Part shown: positions 1 through 10,057 of the stretch, in pieces
Layout: the number at the start of each line of letters is the position of its first letter
Position numbering within the stretch: the stretch's first letter is position 1
Assembly (NCBI GenBank): GCA_028712075.1
Contig: JAQTQX010000010.1
Coordinates: forward strand, 62,001-126,000
Origin: Desulfuromonadaceae bacterium
GTDB lineage: Bacteria; Desulfobacterota; Desulfuromonadia; Geobacterales; Pseudopelobacteraceae
DNA: 64,000 nucleotides
Direction of reading: 5' to 3'
Position numbers and translations under genes: made by a program
The notes under the pieces: model-generated
Told to the model about the DNA's origin: nothing
The model's database searches: none
The model's input: only the letters and a program-made list of their open reading frames with translations

Positions 1-213
1 CAGATAATCGGCATGAAACTGGAAACTGTCATTCTCCGTAAAGGACCACGCTGCCGCAGCATCAACGGCACGGTCAGCACCAAGCCATTTCTTGACGCTG
101 ATACCAGTCGGTTCACCAAGAATAACTCCCAGACCAAAACCATCTTCAGCTTTCACGTTCGTACCCAGAATAAACACTGAGAGCAGTGCAACACTAAAAA
201 TCCTTATATTCAT
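1..213 (-). CDS. Partial outer-membrane/periplasmic protein, truncated by the window edge
   Basis: Reverse-strand reading from ATG at 213 gives MNIRIFSVALLSVFILGTNVKAEDGFGLGVILGEPTGISVKKWLGADRAVDAAAAWSF..., a signal peptide followed by beta-barrel-like sequence; open to the window edge. Confidence 0.6.
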   Translation of the reverse strand, partial: MNIRIFSVALLSVFILGTNVKAEDGFGLGVILGEPTGISVKKWLGADRAVDAAAAWSFTENDSFQFHADYL

Positions 214-288
214 ACGTCATTGTTCCCCTTTGCCTCAAAGTACAGACCTCTGTTCACAGGGTGTCTGTTGTTGTAAATGCTGGTTGCA

Positions 289-1524
289 TCACGCAGCAAC
301 ACTGTCTCGCCAGGTAAAAGCATGTAGCTGTGCCTGCAGAAGATTTTCAATCGAGATACCTGACTCGGCCAATAACTCCTCTACCCCGCCAAAATTGGTG
401 ATTTCGAGAGTTTCCGCCAATGAGAGCAGCAAGCCAAGCTCGCCCTGACGATTTAACAGGGCGTCAGAAATCTCTTCTGAAAGACTCAAATTTGATACAA
501 TCACCTCCATTGACGTATCAAAGAGGACATCCAACAAGGAAAAGATACCGGTCATAAAAGCGGCATCAACCAGTTCGCTCCCCCGAAAAAGTTTATGGCG
601 CTGCATGATGAGATGTTCAATCAAACGCCCGCGAACAGCAGCCATCTCTAAAAGCGGATTATTGACACCGCGTTCATCGGCAGTCGCAAAAAGAGCCAAC
701 TGAACCCAGCGGCGCAATTTGTCAATACCCAGAATGGTGATGGCATGACGAAGCCCTTTGATCTTCTCTCGTAGACCAAGAGAAACTGAATTCACCAAGG
801 TAAGCAACTGAAATGACAATGCCGGACTTTGCCGAAATAACTCTTCTATTTCGCCAATATCGGCTTCGGTCATCAGTCGTCTCAGCAGTCGCATCATCTC
901 CATCTGTGATGAATCAAGGCTATTACGCTTAAGAACCTCCGGTCGTTCAAAAAAGTAGCCCTGAAACAGATTTAACCCCAACTGTTTACAGTCATTGAAC
1001 TGCCCGATCGTTTCAACTTTTTCAGCAACAAGTTGTATGGGGTAGTGGTTCAGAGCAGTGACAACAACAGGAATCAGTTCCGTGGGGATCTCTAAAATAT
1101 CAAGCTTGATGAAATCGACAATCTGGTAAATTTCATCATTCTCAGAATTGTAGACATGATCATCAAGTGACAGCCTGAACCCCATTTTTTTGAGTTCCAG
1201 GCAACGCTCTTTGGCATGGTCATCCAAATCAACAAACTCCAGCAGCTCAAGCACTGTCTGATTGACCGGGAGCACTTCGAGAAGCTCAGAGAAGAAAATT
1301 GACTGATTGACGTTGATGAAACCGAGCTTATCTCCCAGAATGCTGTGCAGCCCGAAACCGGCCAACGCACTGGCGATGACTGAGGCTGAGGCAACACTAT
1401 AATCAACAATAGTGGCATAATTACAGTCAGCGGCACGAAACAGCAGTTCATAACCAATAATCACTTGATCTACGTCCAGTACCGGCTGTCGACCCAGAAA
1501 ATACCGACTGTTTTCAGTAGTCAC
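289..1524 (-). CDS. EAL + HDOD domain signalling protein (YuxH-like, cyclic-di-GMP related)
   Basis: FLGRQPVLDVDQVIIGYELLFR N-terminus typical of the EAL-HDOD family; HDOD-like C-terminal half (LLTLVNSVSLGLREKIKGLRHAITILGIDKLRRW). Confidence 0.85.
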   Translation of the reverse strand: MTTENSRYFLGRQPVLDVDQVIIGYELLFRAADCNYATIVDYSVASASVIASALAGFGLHSILGDKLGFINVNQSIFFSELLEVLPVNQTVLELLEFVDLDDHAKERCLELKKMGFRLSLDDHVYNSENDEIYQIVDFIKLDILEIPTELIPVVVTALNHYPIQLVAEKVETIGQFNDCKQLGLNLFQGYFFERPEVLKRNSLDSSQMEMMRLLRRLMTEADIGEIEELFRQSPALSFQLLTLVNSVSLGLREKIKGLRHAITILGIDKLRRWVQLALFATADERGVNNPLLEMAAVRGRLIEHLIMQRHKLFRGSELVDAAFMTGIFSLLDVLFDTSMEVIVSNLSLSEEISDALLNRQGELGLLLSLAETLEITNFGGVEELLAESGISIENLLQAQLHAFTWRDSVAA

Positions 1525-1657
1525 TGCTACATGTCCCCTTCATGTAAATAACCAGTATTCCTTCCAGTCACCTTTATAATTGGCCCGGCATAGATGTCTT
1601 CAGGCCGACCCACTCTATAACAGACCATATCAGCTTAGCAAGATTCAAATGCTGGTT

Positions 1658-3373
1658 CTACATCCTGAACTGGGCTACAATTCGCTTAAGCTCTTCTGCC
1701 ATTGCAGCGAGCTCTTGAGCCGATCCGGCAGTGTCCTGCGAGCTGTGGGATGCCTCGCTGACGACTTCGGTAATCTGGTGCATGCTCTTGCTAATTTCAT
1801 TTGTGGTAGCAGTCTGTTGCTCGGCAGCTGTTGCTATCTGATTGATCTGGCTGGTCAGATCTCCAACCTGGTTGATAATTTCTTCAAGTGCCTGACCAGA
1901 TCGGGAAGCATCCTCAGTACCACGTTCAACCTCTTTAACGCCATCCTCCATCGCTTCAACAGCTGACTGAGTCTCCTTCTGGATGGCTTTTATCATCTCG
2001 CCGATTTCCCGCGTTGCCCTGGTTGTGCGCTCGGCAAGTGCCCGGACTTCGTCAGCGACAACCGCAAAGCCACGACCCTGCTCCCCGGCTCGGGCAGCTT
2101 CGATGGCAGCATTGAGTGCTAACAGGTTGGTCTGGTCTGCAATATCCTCAATCGTGCCAACGATGTTGCCGATTTGTTCAGAACGGGTGCCGAGCAATAC
2201 AACAGTTTTGGCACTTTGCTGAACTTTGTCGGCGATGCGCTGAATGCTTTGTACGGCATGGTTGACCACCTCAGATCCATTCAGTGCCGTCTGGGTGGCG
2301 CGATTGGAAATCTCCACCGTACGAATGCAGTTATTAGCGATATCTGCTGATGTTGCAGCCATTTCCTCACAAGCAATCGCTACAGAAGTAGATTGCGAAG
2401 CAGCTCGTTGTGTTCCGCTTGCAATGGTAGCTGACGTTCTGTTGAGATTATCTGCAGAGCCTGCAACATCGACAGCATTTTGACTGATACGAACGATTAT
2501 TTCTTTCATGTTATCAAGAAAAAGGTTAAATGAATGGGCAAGGGAGCCGGTTTCATCTTCACGCTCGATCTTGAGGCGACGCGTCAGGTCACCGCCGCCT
2601 TCGGACATCTCTTTCAGGCTTGAATCAACATAACCAAGCGTTCTCGTTATACCTTTGCTGATAAAATAACAGAGTACGAGCATGAATAAAGCAAAAACTA
2701 TGTTCAAAACCACTAATACCCATTTAACAGCCGCTATATCTTTTTTGACATCGTCGATATAGATGCCACTACCAAGTACCCAGCCCCATGGCTCATATTT
2801 TTGCACGTACGATAACTTGGTATATAACTCTGTTGTCGTTCCACCACCTGCCTTCGGCTTGGGCCACTCATAGTTTACAAAGCCGTTTCCAGATCGATCG
2901 ACGACCTCGGCAAAGGTTACAAACAAATTTTTCCTATCAATTTTCTGATTTTTTCCGTTAACTCCATCACTCATGGAAGTGGCTTTATTGAATTTTTGAT
3001 CGTCAAGAACTTTGCCATCCAATGCAGGAACAGTTGGATGCATTATCATTTTCGGTACAGGCTTACTTAAATCGTTGATCCAGACATACTCCACTTTTTC
3101 ATAACGCAGCTTTGAAATACGTGCAGCAGCTTCTTTCTGCGCCTGCTCGAGTGCTATCTTTCCACCTTTAACTTCGGCGTCATAGTACTCAACAATCCCC
3201 ATAGCCATTTCGACCACATGCCTGGTGGCATCTTTCTTCTCATTCATTATCCTCTTTTCGATCATCGGCAATAAATAGGCAAACATACCAAGCATCATAA
3301 CTATAACGCTTATGATCGAAATCGACATGATTTTGTACTGAATTCGCCAGCTTTTGAACAGAATGATTCCCAC
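1658..3373 (-). CDS. Methyl-accepting chemotaxis protein with Cache-type sensor domain, HAMP and signalling domain
   Basis: Two TM segments, Cache-like periplasmic domain ([27 protein letters not shown]), MCP hairpin motif [37 protein letters not shown]. Confidence 0.93.
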   Translation of the reverse strand: MGIILFKSWRIQYKIMSISIISVIVMMLGMFAYLLPMIEKRIMNEKKDATRHVVEMAMGIVEYYDAEVKGGKIALEQAQKEAAARISKLRYEKVEYVWINDLSKPVPKMIMHPTVPALDGKVLDDQKFNKATSMSDGVNGKNQKIDRKNLFVTFAEVVDRSGNGFVNYEWPKPKAGGGTTTELYTKLSYVQKYEPWGWVLGSGIYIDDVKKDIAAVKWVLVVLNIVFALFMLVLCYFISKGITRTLGYVDSSLKEMSEGGGDLTRRLKIEREDETGSLAHSFNLFLDNMKEIIVRISQNAVDVAGSADNLNRTSATIASGTQRAASQSTSVAIACEEMAATSADIANNCIRTVEISNRATQTALNGSEVVNHAVQSIQRIADKVQQSAKTVVLLGTRSEQIGNIVGTIEDIADQTNLLALNAAIEAARAGEQGRGFAVVADEVRALAERTTRATREIGEMIKAIQKETQSAVEAMEDGVKEVERGTEDASRSGQALEEIINQVGDLTSQINQIATAAEQQTATTNEISKSMHQITEVVSEASHSSQDTAGSAQELAAMAEELKRIVAQFRM

Positions 3374-3406
3374 TTTGAGCTCCTTCTTGATGTATTATGA
3401 ATCAAA

Positions 3407-3970
3407 TTACCCGAACATTTCTTTTATTTTGTCAGCAATACGGTCGGTCGAGAAAATATAATCTATGCATCCCGTTTCTGCAGCCGCTTTAGGCATGCCA
3501 TATATGATACTTGTTTTTTGATCTTGGGCAATCGTTGTCCCGCCAAGTTGTTTAATATGGATAATTCCGGCAGCGCCATCAGCTCCCATACCGGTTAGAA
3601 TGACACCGGCAATCTTGGCCCCAAACGGCGTGGAGAGAGATTTCATAGCCACATCAATCGATGGGCGAACTGAATTAACTTTCTCACTGTCATTCAAGTG
3701 AATCACCCTGTTTCTCACCAGGGTCAAATGCCTCCCCCCCGGTGCCAGATAAACGCGCCCGGCCTGAATATTTGTTCCTTCCTGAGCAAGTGTGATCGGC
3801 ATCCTTGACACTCTGGCAAGTGATGTAACAAACGATTGATCAATCAAGGGAGTAATATGCTGAATTATGACTACTGCTGCATTCAGAACAGGAATACGGG
3901 GAAACAACTCTTCGAGGATTACCAATCCACCGGTGGAAGAGCCTATCATGACAAGATTGCAGGTCGGCAT
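3407..3970 (-). CDS. CheB-type protein-glutamate methylesterase, catalytic domain only
   Basis: GSSTGG serine motif, IIQHI, and GMGADGAAG aspartate motif of CheB; no N-terminal receiver domain. Confidence 0.88.
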   Translation of the reverse strand: MPTCNLVMIGSSTGGLVILEELFPRIPVLNAAVVIIQHITPLIDQSFVTSLARVSRMPITLAQEGTNIQAGRVYLAPGGRHLTLVRNRVIHLNDSEKVNSVRPSIDVAMKSLSTPFGAKIAGVILTGMGADGAAGIIHIKQLGGTTIAQDQKTSIIYGMPKAAAETGCIDYIFSTDRIADKIKEMFG

Positions 3971-3973
3971 GTT

Positions 3974-4366
3974 TCAGTTTTTACCAGTCAACTGATCTAG
4001 AACAACCAGATATTTTCTGATTTTTTCAATAAAACTTTCCGGACTGAACGGTTTGGTTATATAGTCGACGATGGTTTCCTGCAAACCTTCCATTCGTTCA
4101 TCGGGTATATCCAGAGCGGTCAACATGGAGATAACATTTCCGGGCTGAAGACCCGCTTTCTGAATTTCACGAATAGTCTCCCAGCCATCCATTTCGGGCA
4201 TCATGACGTCCATCAGAATAACACCCCTGAACCCGTCCTTTAGCTGCTGCAGGCATGCACTGGCGCCGGCAACGGTTATAACATCAATTCCTTCGGATTC
4301 AAGTAGCATGGTAACAGTTTCACGTATACACTCTTCATCATCAACCAACATCACCTTGGCATCCAT
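3974..4366 (-). CDS. Stand-alone response-regulator receiver protein
   Basis: VDDEE acidic pair, VILMDVMMPEMDGWE phosphoacceptor region, TKPF lysine motif. Confidence 0.9.
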   Translation of the reverse strand: MDAKVMLVDDEECIRETVTMLLESEGIDVITVAGASACLQQLKDGFRGVILMDVMMPEMDGWETIREIQKAGLQPGNVISMLTALDIPDERMEGLQETIVDYITKPFSPESFIEKIRKYLVVLDQLTGKN

Positions 4367-4399
4367 TATGTTGTCCCTCCGTAACTGTTTAAATATCAG

Positions 4400-5926
4400 T
4401 CAGTAAGCTTCTTGGTTGATGGTGAATATGATCGCGGCCCCCTTACCAAGACCCTGACTTTCGGCCCATATCCGGCCGTGGTGGTTAAGAACAATGCGTT
4501 TGCAGATTGCCAAGCCGAGCCCTACAGCATCGAGATCATGGCGAGATTCATCTACTTTGAAAAAAGCGTCAAAAATGCAATCAAGATGTTCGGTTCTCAG
4601 ACCGACCCCCTCATCACGTACCGCCACGGTTACCGTGCCGTCCTGCTGCTCTGCAGTTACCCGGATAGTGGTATGCGGTGGAGAAGCGTCGACCGAATTG
4701 GTAATCAGGTTGGCAAAGAGAACCGTAAGCTGCTCCGAAACTGCAGGCACAATTACGTCAGGTCGTATATCATTTTGCCAGGTAACATGTTTCACTGCCA
4801 TCACGTCGGCATTCTCTGAATATGCGATGTCAGCCGTGAGCGAAAGTGATGTGTGTGCCAGACTATCTCTGGCTATTGGGATGCTGAGATTGGCAAGGGC
4901 CTGTGCCCGATCAATCAACTTAGTAATGTTCGTGGTGCTCCTGCGGCAGATGTCCAGCATCCTTTCCAGCTCGGGGTTATTTGTTACCCGTTCCTTGATA
5001 AGCGGCAAAAGAGCAGTCAGAGGTGTCAACGGAGTTCTCAGATCATGTCCCAACCGCATCATGAACGCCTCTATGATTTTTGCCTGCTGCAGTCCCGATT
5101 CCAACCGTATCCTCTCTTCCTCCGACCGCTTGTATGCAGTAATATCACGAATCGACTCGATACCGCCGGACGGATTTACCTCTTTGTCAAAAAGCGGCGT
5201 TGCAGTAGCCCAGAAAGTGCGATTGCCGCCATTGCGGAACGAGGGGATAAATATCTCTGCAAAGAGGGTATTACCATCCATATTGAAGTGGGTAAAGTGC
5301 TGGCGCATCAGATCCGGTTCCTGGCCGAGAAGATCAATCAACATCGGTCGCTCTTCACCATAGAATGCCAAAGAACACTTGTGGCTGGGCTTTCCCAACA
5401 TTTCATCCTTCCCGATGCCGCTCATCTTTTCAATTGCCCGGTTCCAGGCAATTATTTTATTACTCCTGTCCACAACGAGGGTGGCGTCAGGCAGAAATTC
5501 CACGATGTCAACTAACTGCTGATAAGCGCTTTTGGTTTCATCCTCTGCTTGTTTTGCCCGGGAAATAGCAGCTGTGAGCGAATCTGCTTCCAGATTGATT
5601 AACTCACCCATTTTGGCAACGATTTCACTTCCGGAATTCACTGCAGCGCGAGCGGAAAAATCTCCCTGGGAAATACGGTTGAGAATTTCATAATGCTCGC
5701 AAAGCCCCATCGCCATTTCCTGGGCAACGCTGTTTGTATCCTCGATGTAGGCGCCCAGGTCGTTGACAAGTTTCTTTACTGTTCGAAAATGGTCATGTTC
5801 GGCAATTTCCTGAAAACGGGCAGCAGTATCACCACTACATATCCTGGTGAGAATATCAGTTAACTCGGGAAGGGGCAATATCATACCATCCTGTCCCGAA
5901 ATATGATTTGCTTCCTGTTTACGCAT
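4400..5926 (-). CDS. Soluble PAS sensor histidine kinase with HAMP-like N-terminus
   Basis: PAS (FLPDATLVVDRSNKIIAWNRAIEKMSG), H-box RLGHDLRTPLTPL, HATPase motifs (ANLITNSVDA, VRDEGVGL, GLGLAICKRI); no obvious TM segment. Confidence 0.88.
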   Translation of the reverse strand: MRKQEANHISGQDGMILPLPELTDILTRICSGDTAARFQEIAEHDHFRTVKKLVNDLGAYIEDTNSVAQEMAMGLCEHYEILNRISQGDFSARAAVNSGSEIVAKMGELINLEADSLTAAISRAKQAEDETKSAYQQLVDIVEFLPDATLVVDRSNKIIAWNRAIEKMSGIGKDEMLGKPSHKCSLAFYGEERPMLIDLLGQEPDLMRQHFTHFNMDGNTLFAEIFIPSFRNGGNRTFWATATPLFDKEVNPSGGIESIRDITAYKRSEEERIRLESGLQQAKIIEAFMMRLGHDLRTPLTPLTALLPLIKERVTNNPELERMLDICRRSTTNITKLIDRAQALANLSIPIARDSLAHTSLSLTADIAYSENADVMAVKHVTWQNDIRPDVIVPAVSEQLTVLFANLITNSVDASPPHTTIRVTAEQQDGTVTVAVRDEGVGLRTEHLDCIFDAFFKVDESRHDLDAVGLGLAICKRIVLNHHGRIWAESQGLGKGAAIIFTINQEAY

Positions 5927-8900
5927 GAAGACCTACCACTTGTGTGACTCTCTCAATGAGTTGCTCTGCGGTAAATGGTTTTTTCAGGAAATTGACCGAT
6001 TCTTCGAGGGTTCCATCATGAATGACCATGTCACTGGTATATCCGGAAATATAGAGCACCGCCATAGCAGGGCGTCTATGCCGCAGAATCTCAAATAATT
6101 CCATGCCGTTCATATCGGGCATAATGACATCGGTCAGCAACAGATCTATGTTCCCTCCAAATGAGTGCTCAATCGCCTGAGCGTCTTGAGGTGATGCAGC
6201 TGCAAGCACATTGAAACCAGCCGATTCGAGCAAGTCAACGGCCATTTCCCGTACCATGATATTATCTTCCGTCAGTAAGATTGTAGTAGAAACAGCATGA
6301 TCAGTGTCGTTCTCAACGCTGATTGATTTCATGCCGCTCTGAATTAGTCCTTCTGTTGTAGTCGGCAGATATATGAGAAACGTAGTCCCTTTTCCAACAT
6401 GACTTCGTGCCTCAATGTATCCTTCATGTTGTTTTACTATGCCATAAACCGTTGCCAGACCTAGACCGGTACCATGACCAACCGGTTTGGTCGTGAAAAA
6501 TGGTTCGTAAATATGATGCAGCGTATTGTCGTCCATTCCACAACCGGTATCCATGAAGCCAAGTAAAATGTAAGAACCTGGCAGCATACCATGATGCTGA
6601 CGAGCGTATTCATCGTCCAGCAACACATGACCGGTGTTCACGGATATGGTACCGACTCCGGAAATTGCGTCCTGAGCGTTCACCGTCAGGTTCAGGAGTA
6701 CCTGCTCAAGTTGGCTGCGGTCGGCCTTGAGAATTACTCCGCCAGGTGCGAGTTTTACATCTATTGATATATTTTCACGAATGGTTCGCCGCAGAATGTC
6801 TTGAAAGGATTCAATAACCTCATTTAAGTCTATAATTTCCATATTGAGCATCTGTTTGCGCCCAAATGACAGCAATTTCTGGGTAAGATCCTTGGCTTTA
6901 TTGGCTGCGGAAATAATACCGTCAATCCTCCGATTCAGTGGGTCTTCCGCAGGCAGACCTTTTTTTGCCATTTCGGCATAGACAAGAATCGGTGTCAGCA
7001 GATTGTTGAAATCATGTGCAATTCCGCCAGCCAATTGACCTATTGCCTCTATTTTTTGAATATGAAGCAACTGTTCTTCAAGTTTTTGACGCAGCTCCTC
7101 CTCACGTACCTTCCCGATGGCAATGCTGGCGAGATTTGCTGCCGCTTCAATAAACAGGATTTCTTCGTGTTGAGGAGTACGGGGCTCACGGTAATACATG
7201 GCAAATGTACCCAAAATAGTCCCATTCGAAGAGAGCACCGGTTCGGACCAGCATGCATGCAATCCGGCTTCCTGTGCCGGTTTAAAACCTTTCCAGAACG
7301 GATGCCCATCAATCTCTTCGACAATCACGCGAGTCTTCAGAAAGGCCGCCGTGCCGCAGGATCCCATCCCCTGAGCGATACGGAGTCCGTTCACAGCTGC
7401 ATTATATTGATCAGGCAGGCTGGGCGCGGCACCATGTTTCAAGTGTGTACCATTTTCATTGGCCAGAAGCACCGAACAGAGTGATCCAGGGTTCTCCTGC
7501 TCAACAAAACGGACAATCATCTCCAGCAGTTCGGGCAACAAACTGCCGGTGGCCATGCGTTCCAGTATTCTGAGGCGAGTTTCATCACGAACAGCATCTT
7601 TTTTGCGTTGGGAAATATCCCGTACGATACTGAGTATATAGGGCTGGTCGTCACTGATCATGATTCGGGCGTGGCCTTCAATCGGCAGAGTAGTTCCGTC
7701 CTTGCAAATAAACGCCGATTCAAAGGTCATTTGGCCATTTCGCTGTAACAGCTGGATATTAGAGCTTATGTTATCTGAAAATTCAGGCGGTTCGATATCG
7801 TGCAGGCGAATACCGCTTAACTCTTCACTACTGTAACCGGTCATCGCACAAAGTGCCTGGTTAAATTGAAGCAGGCTGCCATGTTCATCCAATTGCAGTA
7901 TGGCATCACTTGCCGCATCAATCTGGGCTGCTTTAATTTGGAGTTTTCTTTCCTGCTCGTTAATTTCGGTTCTACTGCCGTGCAGGCTGTCCATCTGGCG
8001 AAACAGGATTTTCGATAGAATAATTATTACGAGGCACAATCCGATTGTCATGATGGACTGAAACAGCGCTTTGCTCATCAGTGGGGCAAGAACGTCCCCC
8101 TTGTGCAGGGCGACAACGGCGATGACAGGAAACCGCTTGAGACGCTGATAGGAGATGATGCGGGGTTCATTATCAACAGTGCTGTGAGCTATCTGATAAT
8201 AACCTGAGGGAGCTGCGGGGAGTTTTGTTGTGAATAACAGAGTGGAACTGAGGCTGGATTCATATGACTTGTCAGTGCCTGGCTCAAACACCAGCGGCAT
8301 GCCGTCATCCCTGACCAGCACTATCCTGCCGCGAGGACCAAGGCTGGTTGCACCGAGAAAATCTTTAAAATAAGATACTTCAAACGCAGCCGCGATTATA
8401 CCGCTAAAACCGCTATCCGTTTGATGAAGCGGACGCATCAGGTTGAACCGCCACCGGTTGACCAACCTGCTGATGACAGGTTGGCCGATGGTAAGGCCTG
8501 CCCCTGGAGTGTTAAGATAGTGTTTAAAGTAGTCCCGATCAGCGACATTGATCGGTTTTTGGGGGAACTGATTGGTATTGACGAGCATGTTACCGGCGTT
8601 GTCGACGACAAAGAGGGCGCCAACCTGGGGAGCACCTTCCGATTGTTTAAGAAGAAGATCGTACAGGGCGTGCCGTTCAAATTGTTCAGCTCCGCCTTCC
8701 CGTTCCAGTTCATGAACAGTGTCCCGTAAAATGCGGTCAGCTTCTGCAAAGGCACTTTCACTATGTTCAGCAAGTGCCCGGACATAGCCTGCAGCCTGTC
8801 TTTCGGCAGAGGTTATGGCATTATCGTACTGAACATACATGCTCCATACCGAAATGCAGACAACTATTGCCACTATTCCGACAAGGTAGCGCATAATCTG

Positions 8901-8963
8901 TTTTTTTATGTGCGGAATTGTTTTTAACTCGGAAGAGTTCTTAACCCCGTATTCTGTTGACAT
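5919..8963 (-). CDS. Hybrid histidine kinase (Cache-PAS-GAF-HisKA-HATPase-REC)
   Basis: N-terminal TM and extracytoplasmic sensor, PAS, GAF-like region, GQLAGGIAHDFNNLLTPIL H-box, GTGLGLATVYGIVKQH, C-terminal receiver LLLTDVIMPDMNGMELF. Confidence 0.92.
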   Translation of the reverse strand: MSTEYGVKNSSELKTIPHIKKQIMRYLVGIVAIVVCISVWSMYVQYDNAITSAERQAAGYVRALAEHSESAFAEADRILRDTVHELEREGGAEQFERHALYDLLLKQSEGAPQVGALFVVDNAGNMLVNTNQFPQKPINVADRDYFKHYLNTPGAGLTIGQPVISRLVNRWRFNLMRPLHQTDSGFSGIIAAAFEVSYFKDFLGATSLGPRGRIVLVRDDGMPLVFEPGTDKSYESSLSSTLLFTTKLPAAPSGYYQIAHSTVDNEPRIISYQRLKRFPVIAVVALHKGDVLAPLMSKALFQSIMTIGLCLVIIILSKILFRQMDSLHGSRTEINEQERKLQIKAAQIDAASDAILQLDEHGSLLQFNQALCAMTGYSSEELSGIRLHDIEPPEFSDNISSNIQLLQRNGQMTFESAFICKDGTTLPIEGHARIMISDDQPYILSIVRDISQRKKDAVRDETRLRILERMATGSLLPELLEMIVRFVEQENPGSLCSVLLANENGTHLKHGAAPSLPDQYNAAVNGLRIAQGMGSCGTAAFLKTRVIVEEIDGHPFWKGFKPAQEAGLHACWSEPVLSSNGTILGTFAMYYREPRTPQHEEILFIEAAANLASIAIGKVREEELRQKLEEQLLHIQKIEAIGQLAGGIAHDFNNLLTPILVYAEMAKKGLPAEDPLNRRIDGIISAANKAKDLTQKLLSFGRKQMLNMEIIDLNEVIESFQDILRRTIRENISIDVKLAPGGVILKADRSQLEQVLLNLTVNAQDAISGVGTISVNTGHVLLDDEYARQHHGMLPGSYILLGFMDTGCGMDDNTLHHIYEPFFTTKPVGHGTGLGLATVYGIVKQHEGYIEARSHVGKGTTFLIYLPTTTEGLIQSGMKSISVENDTDHAVSTTILLTEDNIMVREMAVDLLESAGFNVLAAASPQDAQAIEHSFGGNIDLLLTDVIMPDMNGMELFEILRHRRPAMAVLYISGYTSDMVIHDGTLEESVNFLKKPFTAEQLIERVTQVVGLHA

Positions 8964-9356
8964 CCTTTTCCCCGGATACCTGCAGGTTTGATTGCTGACG
9001 CGTTATACAACGGAATTCAGCCATTCCCGTATAACTTGATATCATTGCCACTGTTGGCAAAACTACCCATAATGACTCTGTAAGTATTTTTAGCATGATG
9101 TTCTAAATATCTCCACCTTAATCTCCAGACACTGCTTGGCACCGAAATATCCCCTCTCCTCATCAATATTTGCGGTAATTGAAAATATTATATTTGCGTG
9201 AAGAAATGTACCCCCCAAAATCACCCGCCATATATTGAAGTTCCACAACATATTGAGGCCAGGTAATTCATTACGCACTTACCAGGTACCCTCCTCAGAC
9301 TGTTTAACTCCCTGATACTATGTGATTAAACCGATGGCCGGAATCTCTCTGATTAA

Positions 9357-9371
9357 TGGCATACCAATTGC
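9357..9371 (+). promoter_or_regulatory. Candidate sigma-54 (-24/-12) promoter upstream of BON protein
   Basis: TGGCATACCAATTGC: GG-N10-GC spacing, matches most of the TGGCAC-N5-TTGC consensus; 106 bp before the ORF start. Confidence 0.6.
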
Positions 9372-9476
9372 GTAGCTATACAAATAGCCATAATGGCACC
9401 GTCATTTACTGTGAATGACTGAACAGAGAGGGATGTAGATATTGTACTTAAATGCATCACCAAAGGAGAGAACATC

Positions 9477-9791
9477 ATGAGAAAACTGAATCGCAGCATG
9501 CAATTATTGGTCTGTTTCGGGTTAATCGCATCATTTATGGGGTGCGCAACCACTCAGAAACACGAAAGCACCGGCCAGTATGTCGATGACTCCGTAATTA
9601 CCACGAAGGTAAAAACGGCCATCTTCAACGAATCAACACTGAAAACGCTTCAGATCAACGTCAAGACGTACAAAGCGGTAGTTCAGCTAAGCGGTTTTGT
9701 TGATTCGGCCAAGAGCGTTGCAACAGCAGAAGAAGTTGCCAAAGGTGTTGAGGGTGTAGTGTCGGTTGATAACGCCCTGATTGTAAAATAA
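9477..9791 (+). CDS. BON domain-containing lipoprotein
   Basis: Lipoprotein-like leader (LIASFMGCATTQ), BON-type DDSVITTKVKTAIFNESTLKTLQINVKTYKAVVQLSGFVDSAKSVATAEEVAKGVEGVVSVDNAL; RBS AAAGGAG. Confidence 0.88.
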   Translation: MRKLNRSMQLLVCFGLIASFMGCATTQKHESTGQYVDDSVITTKVKTAIFNESTLKTLQINVKTYKAVVQLSGFVDSAKSVATAEEVAKGVEGVVSVDNALIVK

Positions 9792-9817
9792 TTGCGGAAT
9801 TCCGCGTGTACATGAAG

Positions 9818-9838
9818 ACCCGCTCCGGCGGGTTTTTT
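9818..9838 (+). terminator. Intrinsic terminator after BON gene
   Basis: ACCCGC-tccg-GCGGGT followed by a T-run. Confidence 0.8.
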
Positions 9839-9871
9839 GATTCTGTAGAAAATCAACATGAGGAGGATGGT

Positions 9872-10021
9872 ATGTTGTGGACAATCTGCATGGTCCTGAT
9901 AGTGCTCTGGCTGTTGGGAATGGTATCGTCATATACAATGGGCGGTCTGATTCATATTTTGCTCGTGATTGCTATTATCGTACTGTTGGTCCGCATAATT
10001 CAAGGGCGGAGAGTACTGTAA
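9872..10021 (+). CDS. Small membrane protein (lmo0937-like family)
   Basis: In-frame ATG at 9872 behind AGGAGG (9861-9866) gives 49-aa MLWTICMVLIVLWLLGMVSSYTMGGLIHILLVIAIIVLLVRIIQGRRVL; the track ORF start at 9806 is too early. Confidence 0.75.
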   Translation: MLWTICMVLIVLWLLGMVSSYTMGGLIHILLVIAIIVLLVRIIQGRRVL

Positions 10022-10057
10022 ATTTATATGACAGCGGTAACAAGGACGAGGTGTTAC

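Noticed and set aside
4494-5363. 289-aa plus-strand ORF
   Set aside because: Antisense to the histidine kinase; Ser/Arg-rich composition typical of an overlapping shadow frame, no recognisable motif.
9090-9278. 62-aa minus-strand ORF in the gap before the BON gene
   Set aside because: No recognisable protein features; region looks like a regulatory intergenic sequence.
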